In this document: piece after piece, positions 5,628 to 5,740 of the stretch | Layout of the letters: the number at the start of each line of letters is the position of its first letter | How positions within the stretch are numbered: the stretch's first letter is position 1 | NCBI GenBank assembly: GCA_023257495.1 | Contig: JALRCC010000085.1 | Span: 1-5,740, forward strand | Reading direction: 5' to 3' | Source: Rugosibacter sp. | GTDB lineage: Bacteria > Pseudomonadota > Gammaproteobacteria > Burkholderiales > Rhodocyclaceae | Length of the DNA: 5,740 nt | Translations under genes and position numbers: made by a program | Notes under the pieces: generated by a model | What the model was told of the DNA's origin: nothing | Database searches by the model: none | What the model saw: the letters and a program-made list of their open reading frames with translations, nothing else

Positions 5628-5740
5628 GGCGAGGCTCGGCGGACGGAGTCGCCGGCTCCGGAGGTGACTCCGACAGTGGCGACGGCGGCGACGGTGGCGG
5701 CCGCAACGCCCGGGACGCCGGCGGCGGGGGCAGCAGAGGC
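5628..5740. other. Very GC-rich low-complexity tail of unknown origin
   Basis: The last 113 bases are dominated by GGC, GAC, GCG and CCG steps, unlike any other part of the window. Several frames stay open, as expected for this composition: the minus-strand mpl frame reads as arginine-rich sequence; one plus frame reads Ala/Thr/Pro-rich and another Gly/Asp-rich. None resembles a family I know. An inverted repeat sits near its start: CGGAGTC (5644-5650) and GACTCCG (5666-5672), with the palindrome CTCCGGAG (5656-5663) in the loop. It may be foreign sequence joined to mpl, a repeat-bearing sequence of a high-GC organism, or an assembly or read artefact. Confidence 0.5.

Noticed and set aside
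5429..5740. Plus-strand open frames through the GC-rich end (Ala/Thr/Pro-rich or Gly/Asp-rich)
   Set aside because: Frames opposite mpl and in very GC-rich DNA stay open by composition; no start with ribosome site and no family resemblance.
1..5740. CRISPR array, tRNA or rRNA gene, insertion sequence, toxin-antitoxin or phage gene
   Set aside because: I looked on both strands for repeated spacers, cloverleaf-like segments, terminal inverted repeats and typical proteins and saw none; only short local repeats are present.

Overview
The window reads as ordinary, gene-dense proteobacterial chromosome. The protein families present and their wording point to Betaproteobacteria (my inference from sequence memory, not from a search). 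I see no RNA gene, insertion sequence, CRISPR array, phage gene or recognisable defence or biosynthetic cluster, and no convincing undescribed system. The parts that most deserve a second look are two abrupt changes in base and codon use near the right end, both inside conserved stretches of housekeeping genes.

Layout. Positions 1-117 are a leader with a TATAAT-like -10 box. A predicted DEDDy 3'-5' exonuclease of the PolB-exonuclease-like type (118-915, +) overlaps a small VTT/DedA-type membrane protein (912-1472, +). That gene shares its last bases with the ribosome-assembly GTPase RbgA/YlqF on the other strand (1469-2386, -). The GTPase lies behind a small S4-domain RNA-binding protein of the YbcJ type (2383-2619, -), with a 4-base ATGA overlap, so the two form a likely translation-related operon. 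A 237-base divergent intergenic region with candidate promoters on both strands leads to an NnrS-family multi-pass membrane protein (2857-4068, +). Next comes a complete class I DAHP synthase, AroG type (4100-5167, +), the first step of aromatic amino acid synthesis. Two hairpins separate it from the convergent 3' end of mpl, the murein tripeptide recycling ligase (5253 to about 5627, -).

The genes do not form one pathway. They cover nucleic acid processing, membrane homeostasis, ribosome assembly, nitric-oxide-related physiology, the shikimate pathway and peptidoglycan recycling.

Composition. In aroG, leucine and glutamine codon choice switches near residue 175 (about 4600-4650) while the protein stays intact. 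In mpl, 34 consecutive codons all end in G or C, but just after the conserved NTMK motif (about 5525) a third of codons end in A or T. Upstream of about 5627 the mpl frame stops resembling Mpl and becomes very GC-rich low-complexity sequence up to the window edge. A composite sequence (a metagenome assembly chimera or natural homologous recombination) joined at conserved motifs would explain all of this. That is an inference to be tested.
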